Assembly (NCBI GenBank): GCA_017460955.1
Contig: JAFTZY010000055.1
Span: 1 to 33,027, forward strand
DNA: 33,027 nucleotides
Source of the DNA: Oscillospiraceae bacterium
GTDB taxonomy: Bacteria; Bacillota; Clostridia; Oscillospirales; Ruminococcaceae
Direction of reading: 5' to 3'
Shown: piece after piece, positions 14,772 to 22,661 of the stretch
How positions within the stretch are numbered: position 1 is the stretch's first letter
How the letters are laid out: each line of letters opens with the position of its first letter
Notes under the pieces: model-generated
Told to the model about the DNA's origin: nothing
Databases searched by the model: none
What the model saw: only the letters and a program-made list of their open reading frames with translations
Translations under genes and position numbers: made by a program

Positions 14772-15713
14772 TCATCCGGGACTGTGTGCAGCATCCGCCT
14801 TGCACCGCTTCCGATAGCGCAGTACGGTCAGCACACACAGGAGCGCGAACAGGCACACGGAGACGATGGTGACGGGGAATTCCATGACGAGCGCCATGTT
14901 CCACAGGAAGAAGAATATCCCGCACAGGAGCTTGAAGCTGTCCGTCATTGTCACAAGGGCTGTTTTCTGTGCCTTCCCGGCCCTGACGGACAGGATCTCG
15001 AGCAAGGTGAGGAGCGTAATGTCCACAGCATGGGGCACAAGCAGCAGCCGCTTGTCAAGGAAGGACCCGAAATTGGCAAACCACGCAAGGCCTGCATAAT
15101 CCGGGTCCAGCGCATGTTCTGTCGGGATGCGTTCCCAGACGACACACAGCAACAGCAGCGCGATCCCTGTGAACAGCCATGCCGCAAGGCGGCAGACCCG
15201 GTGCCGGGTACCCGAGGGTGCGAGGGTCTCCTTTTTTACCCTGTGCCGCATGCAGGTGATGCTCTGCACGGTCACGCCGATGAAGGCGGCGCCGAGCATG
15301 AGCCAGACCAGGCCCCCCATTACATTGGGATCGAGCGGCTTTTGAAGGGATACCGAGCGTGACCAGTTCGAGAAAAACAGGCTGAAGAGCAGTGACAGGG
15401 CATCGAGCGTGAGAGTGAGCTGCGCTTTGAAGCGGCGCTCGCCCTCCTGCGTAATGGAAAGCCCTGCCTTCATCCTGCCGATGAAACGGCACGCTGCGGC
15501 AAGTCCGCCGATGAGGAGCCCGCCCACGATATGCGGGTAGAAGCCGTAGGCCTTGCCGGCGATCACATCAAACGCTCCGTCCGGCCCGAAGTGCATGCCG
15601 ATCTCCGCGGGCAGCACATGCCAGCGCGTGAGGTAGAACACAAGGCTCCCCCCGAGGAGCAGGATGCTCAGTCCCGTGAGGAGGCGGTGCAGGAGGATGA
15701 CAGGTCGTTTCAT
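14772..15713 (-). CDS. DUF1648-type membrane protein
   Basis: 313 aa. The N-terminal hydrophobic helix followed by LPAEIGMHFGPDGAFDVIAGK resembles the DUF1648 motif (a helix, then an IPxHxxxxGxxD stretch) found in SdpI-like and other membrane proteins. About six more hydrophobic segments follow (for example 58-76, 98-118, 127-150, 183-204, 247-275, 278-300). Function is unknown. AAAGGAG precedes the ATG, and the gap to the upstream GNAT-like gene is only 23 nt, so it is the last gene of the radical SAM operon. It might shield, transport or regulate whatever that operon makes, but a passenger role cannot be excluded. No enzymatic motif is seen. Confidence 0.7.
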   Translation of the reverse strand: MKRPVILLHRLLTGLSILLLGGSLVFYLTRWHVLPAEIGMHFGPDGAFDVIAGKAYGFYPHIVGGLLIGGLAAACRFIGRMKAGLSITQEGERRFKAQLTLTLDALSLLFSLFFSNWSRSVSLQKPLDPNVMGGLVWLMLGAAFIGVTVQSITCMRHRVKKETLAPSGTRHRVCRLAAWLFTGIALLLLCVVWERIPTEHALDPDYAGLAWFANFGSFLDKRLLLVPHAVDITLLTLLEILSVRAGKAQKTALVTMTDSFKLLCGIFFFLWNMALVMEFPVTIVSVCLFALLCVLTVLRYRKRCKADAAHSPG

Positions 15714-15736
15714 AACGGACTCCTTTCCGTGAGAGC

Positions 15737-16768
15737 TTACAGCAGTGCCGTTTCAAGATGGAGCGGCGCTGTCAGGACCGGAGCATCCCCGTCCCAGACC
15801 ACCTCATACAGACGGCTGCCGTAGTGTACGGCCTTGAGTGCGGCGGCTGCATCGTGCAGCGGATGGGCATCCGGACACCCCCAGAGCAGGAGCGCATGCC
15901 CCGTTTCCTTCGCGACCGAGCGCAGAAATTGCCGGCACAGCACAGGATCATGGTCCTCCACATAAAGGTAGGAGATCACCCCATGATCGAGCGTTGCTCC
16001 CGGTTTCGGGAAGGCCGGGTACCCGAGCCATGCAGTCGGCAGATGCGAGAGCATCCGGTAGATACCGCCGTAGCCGGACATGCGGTACTGCTTTGTCGCA
16101 CGCTGATCCCCTGCAAAGCAAAACGCCCGGATACGCCCGCCCTCGCGGCAGCTGTAGAAATGCCCTTTGCCGAAGCCCCCGTAGTCCGGCACGGCGGGCG
16201 TGAGGGTAAAGCCGCGGTAATAGTCATGCAGCAAGGCGAAGGCGTCCGCATCATCCACCGCCAGGTCCAGGCAGCGCTTTGCATCCCGGAAGCCGTAGGT
16301 CGTGACATGTCCGAGGAAGCGGTATTCCGGCATGCTCCGGTGCTTTTTTTCGAGCATGGCAATGACGGACCGGTTGTCGTCAAGGATGGTCGTGTAGAAG
16401 GCATCACAGTCGCGCAGATGCTCATGCAGAAAGGCGTAGGCGCGGGCGATGAAGAAGATGCGCTTCTGGTAATCGGGATGGATCTTGAGCCCCGTGAGGT
16501 AGGCGCAGCGCTTTGGCACCCCGCCCACAAAGAGCGTCTGGACGACTGCTCCGCCGACGGCCGCCGTGCGGTGTGCCTCGTTGTCGATAATGACCATCAT
16601 GCGCCCCTCGTCGCCGTCGGCGGCAAAGGAGGCAAGGGGGGATTCCCCGCGCAGGAACTGGACCGAGATCCCTCCCGGGAAATGCTGCGCGGCAAAGACC
16701 TCCCGGATGCCGGGATCGTCGCCGGGAACGGCCATGCGCAGGGTGTAGCGGTCATTTTGGAAGTTCAT
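15737..16768 (-). CDS. GNAT-like acyltransferase, two-domain (GNAT1)
   Basis: 343 aa, about twice a single GNAT domain. The N-terminal half (1 to about 160) shows the fold: RYTLRMAVPGDDPGIREVF, MMVIIDNEAHRTAAVGGAVVQ, then LTGLKIHPDYQKR at the acetyl-CoA-binding position, where the usual QxxGxG/A is poorly kept, and TTILDDNRSVIAMLEK. The C-terminal half (about 175-343) may be a second, degenerate GNAT-like domain. GNATs move an acyl group from CoA (or another carrier) to an amine; the substrate is unknown. The ATG at 16768 has GGAGAG upstream and lies inside the end of RS1 (17-nt overlap), so it is translated with the radical SAM genes. The longer open frame (to 16819) is wholly within RS1 and not used here. 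Confidence 0.7.
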   Translation of the reverse strand: MNFQNDRYTLRMAVPGDDPGIREVFAAQHFPGGISVQFLRGESPLASFAADGDEGRMMVIIDNEAHRTAAVGGAVVQTLFVGGVPKRCAYLTGLKIHPDYQKRIFFIARAYAFLHEHLRDCDAFYTTILDDNRSVIAMLEKKHRSMPEYRFLGHVTTYGFRDAKRCLDLAVDDADAFALLHDYYRGFTLTPAVPDYGGFGKGHFYSCREGGRIRAFCFAGDQRATKQYRMSGYGGIYRMLSHLPTAWLGYPAFPKPGATLDHGVISYLYVEDHDPVLCRQFLRSVAKETGHALLLWGCPDAHPLHDAAAALKAVHYGSRLYEVVWDGDAPVLTAPLHLETALL

Positions 16769-18083
16769 CGAGATTCTCTCCGATCGGGACATGCATTTTC
16801 TGATCGACCTCCTCGCCAAGACGCAGGTTCATCGCCCAGAAGAGCCCCCACATCAGGGGGCTGGTGCGGCCAAGGGAGGCAAAGCCCCGGCTGAGGACGG
16901 TTTTCGCACTGGAGAATTCTTTGCGTGCATCGCGGCACAGCTGACTGAGCTTTGATGCAGAGATGCGCCTGGGATGGAAGGACAGCTCCCCGTAGTTGTA
17001 GCCGTCCTCAAGCCACCATTTGTCGTAGATAAGCCGGTTCTCGGCCTTCAGACGGTCATAGAGGGGCGTGTTCGGGAAGGGGAGGAGGTGATTGAAGGCG
17101 GCGGTGTAGAAATTGTGCTTCTTGGCAAACGCCAGCGCATCGGCGACCGTCCCCTCGTCGTCGTTGTCGTAGCCGAACACGAAGGTCGCATAAATGCCAA
17201 GGCCCGCATCATGCACCCGCTGCACGAGCTCGTCGCGCTCACCAAGGGCGTAGTTGAAGGACTTGTTCATCTGCTGAAGATTTTCCTTGTTCAGGCTCTC
17301 AAAGCCGATGAGGATGACCTCACAGCCGCTTTTTTTCATCGCCTTGAGAAGCGCCTCGTCCTTGGCCATCGAGAGCGTGCCCTGTCCGGCCCACTTGATG
17401 TGCAGGGGCGTGATCTCTTCAAAGAGGCGCATGGCATTTTTTCGGTCGGCCACGAGGTTGTCATCGACCAGGAAGAAGTATTTGTTCGGCGAATCCGTGA
17501 TGTCCTCGAGGATCAGCCGGTGCTCCCGGCAGTAGTAGCGGCTGCAGTAGAATTTCGAGATCGAGCAGAACTCGCACCGGTGGATGCAGCCGCGCCCCGT
17601 CTCCACAAGGGAGACGGGGAGGTATTTCTTGTCCGTGAAGAGCGATTTATCCGGGCGGATGTCGTATTCCGCCGTGCCGCCCTGATAGAAGCGCCGGAGC
17701 TGGCCATGCTGTACATCGTGCAGCATGGTATGCCAGACGGCCTCGGCATTGCCGATGATGACGCTGTCGCAGTATTCGATGGCCTCCTCCGGGCAGAGCG
17801 TGGCATGGTAGCCGCCCATGACCACGGGGATGCCCCGCTCCCGGAAGCGTGCTGCGATGCGGTAGCTGCGCTTGGCCGTATAGGTCTCGACCGTGATGCA
17901 CACAAGGTCGGTATCCGTGTCGTACCCGATGAGCTCTAAGCGGTCGTCAAAGAGCTCGGTCTCGATGTCCTCCGGCGTGAGCGCCTTGAGCTGCGCGATG
18001 GTCAGCGGCTCCATTTTCCAGGTGCCGATATATTTCTGTCCCGGCTTCTTGCCGATGGCGGGCAGGATGAACGTGATCTTCAT
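16752..18083 (-). CDS. B12-binding-type radical SAM protein RS1
   Basis: 443 aa. Residues 1 to about 130 form a Rossmann-like domain of the cobalamin-binding class seen in BchE/HpnP-type radical SAM enzymes, with VVMGGYHATLCPEE (88-101) and CDSVIIGNAE. The radical SAM cluster motif is Cys166, Cys170, Cys173 (RGCIHRCEFC). Later come FFLVDDNLVADRK, VILIGFESLNKENLQQ and, near the end, YDKWWLEDGY, all shared with RS3 and RS4. Such enzymes cleave SAM to a 5'-deoxyadenosyl radical and often methylate or rearrange unactivated carbon. The substrate is unknown. The start forms ATGA with the stop of the upstream membrane-protein gene; its end overlaps GNAT1 by 17 nt. B12 binding is inferred; DxHxxG is absent, as in many of this class. 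Confidence 0.85.
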   Translation of the reverse strand: MKITFILPAIGKKPGQKYIGTWKMEPLTIAQLKALTPEDIETELFDDRLELIGYDTDTDLVCITVETYTAKRSYRIAARFRERGIPVVMGGYHATLCPEEAIEYCDSVIIGNAEAVWHTMLHDVQHGQLRRFYQGGTAEYDIRPDKSLFTDKKYLPVSLVETGRGCIHRCEFCSISKFYCSRYYCREHRLILEDITDSPNKYFFLVDDNLVADRKNAMRLFEEITPLHIKWAGQGTLSMAKDEALLKAMKKSGCEVILIGFESLNKENLQQMNKSFNYALGERDELVQRVHDAGLGIYATFVFGYDNDDEGTVADALAFAKKHNFYTAAFNHLLPFPNTPLYDRLKAENRLIYDKWWLEDGYNYGELSFHPRRISASKLSQLCRDARKEFSSAKTVLSRGFASLGRTSPLMWGLFWAMNLRLGEEVDQKMHVPIGENLDELPK

Positions 18084-19105
18084 GCACGCACCCCCTGCTG
18101 TGCGGCCTTGTCCAGAAAGCCTTGCAGCTCGAGCAGGAGCTGCCGCTCGAGCTCACGCTCCTCACCCGGCAGGGAGAAGCGGTCCACGCAGGCAAGTCCC
18201 TCATGGACCAGCTGCTGTGCGCGGGCATTGTTGCGCTCGATGCCAAAGGCGTAGTACGCGAGCACGCGCTTGGCATTGGCATCGGGATCGGACGTGATGG
18301 CATGACGCACCTTGTCGAGGAAGAAGGTCGCAGCCCTCTGATCGAGCTCGTACCGGGAATAGTAGAAGATCAGCCAGTAATAGCCGAGTGTCTCCTGCGA
18401 GAGGAATTCCCGCCCCCTGTAGTAATCGGCCATTTCCCGGATGGGGGCACGCATCCCGGCAATGTCCCCATGCTCGAGCAGATACATCAGGTAGATGTTG
18501 TAATATTGCATGCGCTCAAGCTTGCTCGTTTTTTGGTAGGGCAGTGACTCGACGGGCAGGAGCTGCATCTCCGAGACGCGCTCCCCCTGCCGGATGCGCT
18601 TTAAGAGCGTGCTCACATACCCGCCCAGGCGCTTCATCAGCACCGCATAGATGTAGATGAACGTCCCGAGCGAGGACAGGCTGTGGATGGCAAAGCCGAC
18701 GGACAGCCCGGCCAGGAAGGCATCGGGGTAGTTCCCGCGGCGCCCGATGAGCGCGGACACCGAGCCCCATGTGAGCACAAGGAGCAGCGCACTGCAAAGC
18801 AGCAGTACCATGCACCGCAAAAGCAGCATCGTTTTCTCCTTGCGCTCGAGATGCTCCGGCACGCCGCCGCGCAGGTCGGCAGTGACCAGATCGGTGATGA
18901 GCTGTGAATATTTGAAGGGACGGCGTTCCCAGTGCCCGTCCGTATCGCATTCAAAGCGCAGGCCGAAAAAGCTGACCATTTTGACACGATAGGAGAAGAG
19001 CGGGGCGAGGGTGAGGTCCAGAAGGAGCTGCAAAAGCTCCTTGAGCCAGATGGCCACAAGAAAAGCACCCGTCACAAACAAAAGCGACATCATATAGAAA
19101 TCCAT
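18080..19105 (-). CDS. Membrane protein, degenerate M50/S2P-like
   Basis: 341 aa. Hydrophobic segments lie at about 5-38, 93-113 and 130-155; a helical, TPR-like soluble part follows (about 195-341). Residues 20-68 (WLKELLQ... to ...SYRVKMVSFFGLRFECDTDGHWERRPF) resemble, by eye, the start of M50/site-2 proteases, where HExxH is followed by a GYR-x-SF-x-G stretch. The zinc motif here reads K22-E-L-L-Q26, so it would have no protease activity. It could be a pseudoenzyme scaffold that holds the pathway enzymes at the membrane, or an unrelated protein. It has a strong SD (AGGAGG) 15 nt after RS2 and an ATGA junction with RS1. The fold assignment is a guess; the membrane location is solid. Confidence 0.6.
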   Translation of the reverse strand: MDFYMMSLLFVTGAFLVAIWLKELLQLLLDLTLAPLFSYRVKMVSFFGLRFECDTDGHWERRPFKYSQLITDLVTADLRGGVPEHLERKEKTMLLLRCMVLLLCSALLLVLTWGSVSALIGRRGNYPDAFLAGLSVGFAIHSLSSLGTFIYIYAVLMKRLGGYVSTLLKRIRQGERVSEMQLLPVESLPYQKTSKLERMQYYNIYLMYLLEHGDIAGMRAPIREMADYYRGREFLSQETLGYYWLIFYYSRYELDQRAATFFLDKVRHAITSDPDANAKRVLAYYAFGIERNNARAQQLVHEGLACVDRFSLPGEERELERQLLLELQGFLDKAAQQGVRA

Positions 19106-19120
19106 AACTGTAACCTCCTG

Positions 19121-20455
19121 TCAGAGCACCGGAATATCCGAATTGTCACACATGACCTCCCTTGTGAAGCGGTGCCATTTGTCGGCATAGCCCTTGTAGC
19201 CGAGGTTGACCGGGAAGGACAGCCACGGGCTGTGCCGGAAGGGGGCCAGGCGTTTGAGGATACTCGATGTCGAGTAGGTATCCCGCCATGCCCGGTCGGT
19301 GCCCTCGGTGAGCTCCTCGGGGGTCATACGTTTTGGCTGAAAGACCACATGCTGCACATCGTACATCGCCCAGTTGCGCTCGATGATGCGCCCCTCCTGC
19401 TCAAGCTGGGCATAGTAGGCCGTGCGCGGGAAGGGGGTGAGAATGGAGTAGCGGGGCAGGTCGATCTTGGCCTTGATGACCATTTCGACCGTCCGGTCAA
19501 AGACGCTCGTGTCCTCCTCGTCCCCGCCGAAGGCAAAGCAGCCCTGCACAAGGATCCCGTTGTCATGCAGGCGTTTCATCAGGTCCACATAGCTGTCCAC
19601 GCGGTTGACGCCCTTGTGGATGTATTTCTGCGATTCCTGCGTGATGGATTCAAAGCCGATGAGCAGTCCCCGGCAGCCGCTTTGCCGGAACACCTTCATG
19701 ATCTCATCGTCAATGCCGACCGAGGAGGTGACAAGTCCCAGCCAGATGACCTTGAGCGGGACCATGGCCGCAAAGAGCTCGAGCGCGTATTTGCGGTCGG
19801 TGATGAGGTTGACATCGGGAAAGAGGACGTGCTTGGAGTGCAGTGCCTCGATCTCGGCCACGACCTCCTTGACAGGCCGCTTGTAGACGTGCCGTCCGAA
19901 GGCAGCCGGATACGCACAGAAGGTGCAGGTGTGGGAGCAGCCCCGGATGGCCTCGACGGTATTGATCGTGATATAGCGCTTTTTGTTGAGGAGCTCCCGG
20001 CGGGGCGTGGGCCGCCCGGCAATGGAGAAATCACAGTTCTGGTGGTAGAACTGCCGGTACTCGCCCCTCACATAATCATGCAGGAACTCCGGGAAGGTCT
20101 GCTCGGAAAAGCCGGTAAACACGACATCCGCATGCTGTGCGGCCTCCTCGGGAAGCATGGAGGGATGCACACCGCCTAAAAAGACGGTTTTTCCCTTTTT
20201 ACGGAAATAATCGGCGAAGGCATAGCAGCGCGGTGCCGTGCCGGTGATGCAGGTGATGCCAATGAGCTCGGCGTCGATGTCGAGCGGGATCTTGCCGGCG
20301 GTCTCGTCATAGATGACCACCTCATGCTCGATGTCCTGTGGAATGAGGGCCGCAAGCGTGGTGAGCGTGAGCGGCGCATAATGCAGTGATTTCCCGAAGC
20401 TCCCGGAAAACCGGTGCATGGCACCGGCGGGTGCAAGGAGCGCGATCTTCAGCAT
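19121..20455 (-). CDS. B12-binding-type radical SAM protein RS2
   Basis: 444 aa. The N-terminal Rossmann-like domain (1 to about 135) has TVFLGGVHPSMLPEE (90-104). The radical SAM motif is Cys173, Cys177, Cys180 (RGCSHTCTFC). Further on, LIGFESITQESQKYIHKG is the usual strand-5 region, and NWAMYDVQHVVFQPKRM near the C-terminus pairs it with RS5 rather than with RS1/RS3/RS4, which have KWWL there. Expected chemistry is SAM-dependent radical methylation or C-C bond change on an unknown substrate; cobalamin use is inferred from the domain. It overlaps the end of the GH3-like gene by 7 nt. The ATG at 20455 lacks a well-spaced SD (GGAAGGG is about 13 nt away), so it probably relies on coupling to the upstream gene. 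Confidence 0.85.
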   Translation of the reverse strand: MLKIALLAPAGAMHRFSGSFGKSLHYAPLTLTTLAALIPQDIEHEVVIYDETAGKIPLDIDAELIGITCITGTAPRCYAFADYFRKKGKTVFLGGVHPSMLPEEAAQHADVVFTGFSEQTFPEFLHDYVRGEYRQFYHQNCDFSIAGRPTPRRELLNKKRYITINTVEAIRGCSHTCTFCAYPAAFGRHVYKRPVKEVVAEIEALHSKHVLFPDVNLITDRKYALELFAAMVPLKVIWLGLVTSSVGIDDEIMKVFRQSGCRGLLIGFESITQESQKYIHKGVNRVDSYVDLMKRLHDNGILVQGCFAFGGDEEDTSVFDRTVEMVIKAKIDLPRYSILTPFPRTAYYAQLEQEGRIIERNWAMYDVQHVVFQPKRMTPEELTEGTDRAWRDTYSTSSILKRLAPFRHSPWLSFPVNLGYKGYADKWHRFTREVMCDNSDIPVL

Positions 20456-21969
20456 GGGGAAAACACATCCCTTCCTTGAAATTCCTGCTGCCAGCCTTCA
20501 TCGGCACACAGATGCGCACTCTTGATGTCGCCAAGGCGCATCCCCTCGCGTACCCGGCGGCGCAGGTAGACCTGCCGGGGACTTTCCGTCACACGGATGA
20601 CAGCCGCCTGCCGGAGCTGTCCGAGCCTGCGGCAGTAGGCATAGTGATAGCTTTCACACAGCGCCCGGTCAAGGGCATCCGCTGTAACGGGCGTCTGCGT
20701 GAACAGGAGGTACTGCTTGCCCTTGGGCGCAAGGAGCGCATCGGGGCATCCGAGCGAGATAAGGACGCTTTGCACAAACTCCTCCGTGAGCTTTTCCCCG
20801 CACAGGTCACTCGTGATGCCGCTGCGTCCGAGAAAGCGCAGGCGCGGCGGTGCATCCGGGAATACCTCCAGGATCTCGACCATGTCCCCGATGGCGTAGC
20901 GGTACAGACCGCCCCCCGTGGTGACGATGATCTCGTACCGCCCCGGCGTGAGGGCATCGGCCGTGCAGATGCGGCCCGCCTTGGCATCACGAAACTCAAA
21001 GAAATGTGAGTGCAGGCTCAGGCGGCTGCCCGTTTCGCCGATGAGCGGCAGGGAGACAAAGCACTCCGTCGCAAGCAGTCCCTTTGGCTGGAACAGGACC
21101 CCGGGGAAGTACCCCTGCAGCGCCTTGGCATCCGGTGCCGCACTCCCGTCCGCCCAGGCGCTGATGACGCGCAGTGCCGGAAAGACCCGGTCAAAGCGGT
21201 TCTCCGCTGCCGCACGGCGCACAGAGAGCGCCCTTGGCGCAGGGAGGTCCCGTGTCAGCGCCCTTGCATGCGTGCGGATGAAATCGCACAGGATGGTAAG
21301 ATAGGTCGGATTCCATACGGAGATGAGCGTGAGGGCGGGGCAGGTGAGGAGCTGCTTTGCCGTCTGCCAGTAAAACGCCTCCATGGAGCCTGCGAATTTC
21401 ACATTCCCGTCCACGGCAAAGAGCCTTCGCATGATGTGCTGCTCGAGCCTGCCGAAATAGGCCGTATCCTCCTCAAAGCCGATGGGAATGCCGCATGCTG
21501 TGTACTGCCGCCCCTGTGTGACGGGTGTGACCGACCAGTAGCTCTGCCCGGCATCGGCACCGGGTACACGGGTGTACAGATCATAGATCCACGGCCGGAT
21601 ACCGCACTGGAATTCCCGGTGCAGGGAGGCGGTGTAGGGGATGAGCTTGCGCCCGCCCGACGAACCGCTCGTGGGCTCCAAGAGCGTGACGGGCTCTCCC
21701 GTGAGAACGTGCGGTTCCCCGGCAGCGATCCGGTCAATGTAGGGGGCAAGGTCCTCATAGCGCCGCACGGGGACTGCCCGGGCAAAGTCCTCATAGCCGT
21801 GCAGTTTTGCAAAGCCGTGTTCACGCCCGAATGCGGTATCCGCATTGCGGGCAAGGAGCGCTTTCAGATAGGAACGCTGCACCCGCCCCACATCCTGCCG
21901 CCTGGAAAAGCGCTGCCAGGCGGGGGCATACAGGCGGCAGCACAGGCGGTTCAGAGTGCGTGCCTTCAT
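20449..21969 (-). CDS. GH3-family acyl-adenylate ligase
   Basis: 506 aa, full length for the GH3 family. This is the firefly-luciferase-type adenylating fold known from plant auxin and jasmonate amido synthetases, which activate an acid as acyl-AMP and join it to an amino acid. Visible motifs are the phosphate-binding TSGSSGGRK (100-108), LLATEC at the A5-like position (298-303), and LYRYAIGD (355-362), the GH3 nucleotide-binding motif. In bacteria substrates are mostly unknown. The ATG at 21969 forms ATGA with the stop of GNAT2 and has AGAGGG upstream; the open frame to 22029 is inside GNAT2 and is excluded. In this operon it is the only obvious activating enzyme, so it likely supplies an activated acid to one of the GNAT-like proteins or forms an amide itself. 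Confidence 0.85.
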   Translation of the reverse strand: MKARTLNRLCCRLYAPAWQRFSRRQDVGRVQRSYLKALLARNADTAFGREHGFAKLHGYEDFARAVPVRRYEDLAPYIDRIAAGEPHVLTGEPVTLLEPTSGSSGGRKLIPYTASLHREFQCGIRPWIYDLYTRVPGADAGQSYWSVTPVTQGRQYTACGIPIGFEEDTAYFGRLEQHIMRRLFAVDGNVKFAGSMEAFYWQTAKQLLTCPALTLISVWNPTYLTILCDFIRTHARALTRDLPAPRALSVRRAAAENRFDRVFPALRVISAWADGSAAPDAKALQGYFPGVLFQPKGLLATECFVSLPLIGETGSRLSLHSHFFEFRDAKAGRICTADALTPGRYEIIVTTGGGLYRYAIGDMVEILEVFPDAPPRLRFLGRSGITSDLCGEKLTEEFVQSVLISLGCPDALLAPKGKQYLLFTQTPVTADALDRALCESYHYAYCRRLGQLRQAAVIRVTESPRQVYLRRRVREGMRLGDIKSAHLCADEGWQQEFQGRDVFSPC

Positions 21970-22661
21970 CGGAACAGCACCCTCTGTGCGGATGCCTTCA
22001 TGCAGGCACGGTCGATCCGGGCAAGGCATACAAGGTCGTTGCCGCGGACATGGCCGGGATTGCGCTTTGCAAAATAGGCGACATCCGGGTTGCGCAGCCT
22101 TGCCGGCGTGAGATCCGCCACCCCGGGACGCAGCCGGTCCTTGCTGTGGAGGTATTCGACCACGCCGGTCGCCGGGTTGTAGTCCCCGGGGTAGAGAAGA
22201 CCCGCATAGGCATCCATGATCCGCTGCATCCGCTCCGGTACGGGAGCGCGGCGCGAGGGGTAGAATTCCTGCCAGAACAGCGGCAGGATGCGGTAGGTCT
22301 TGTAGCCCTTGCAGATGAGAAACCAGTAAAATTCCTCAAACTGCCGGGCGTAGGGGAACCAGAACTGCGCCCACACGCGGAAGAGCTCGGGCTCCCCCCA
22401 CAGGTCCTGCCGGATGATGGTATCCCCGGAAAAGACGCCCCGGACCTCCTGCCCGTCCACGGGAACGCTCAGGAGCTTTTGCGTGGTAAAGCCCACGACC
22501 GCCCCCGCATCATCCTCCAGGAGCAGCACATAGTCCTTGTCCATAAGGTCACTGCGGAAAACCGCCTCGTCCGTATTGTCATAATGCTGCGCCATGAGCG
22601 CATACATCTCGCCGGTCTGTGCATCCGTGCAGGAATGCACCGGTACGATCCTTCCCTTCAT
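21966..22661 (-). CDS. GNAT-like protein (GNAT2)
   Basis: 231 aa. GNAT-like pattern: an N-terminal helix pair (MYALMAQHYDNTDEAVFRSDL), then strands in DYVLLLEDDAGAVVGFTTQKLLSV and VRGVFSGDTIIRQDLWG, then the unusual YWFLICKGYKTYRILPLFWQEFYP. The acetyl-CoA-binding Q/RxxGxG loop is not clear, so it may use an acyl-AMP or acyl-protein donor, or not be an enzyme. The last 60 residues (AYFAKRNPGHVRGNDLVCLARID) look like a conserved tail rather than linker. It forms ATGA junctions at both ends, with RS3 before and GH3 after, so all three are co-translated. From memory, similar proteins sit next to GH3-type ligases in other bacteria; I could not check this. Confidence 0.65.
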   Translation of the reverse strand: MKGRIVPVHSCTDAQTGEMYALMAQHYDNTDEAVFRSDLMDKDYVLLLEDDAGAVVGFTTQKLLSVPVDGQEVRGVFSGDTIIRQDLWGEPELFRVWAQFWFPYARQFEEFYWFLICKGYKTYRILPLFWQEFYPSRRAPVPERMQRIMDAYAGLLYPGDYNPATGVVEYLHSKDRLRPGVADLTPARLRNPDVAYFAKRNPGHVRGNDLVCLARIDRACMKASAQRVLFR

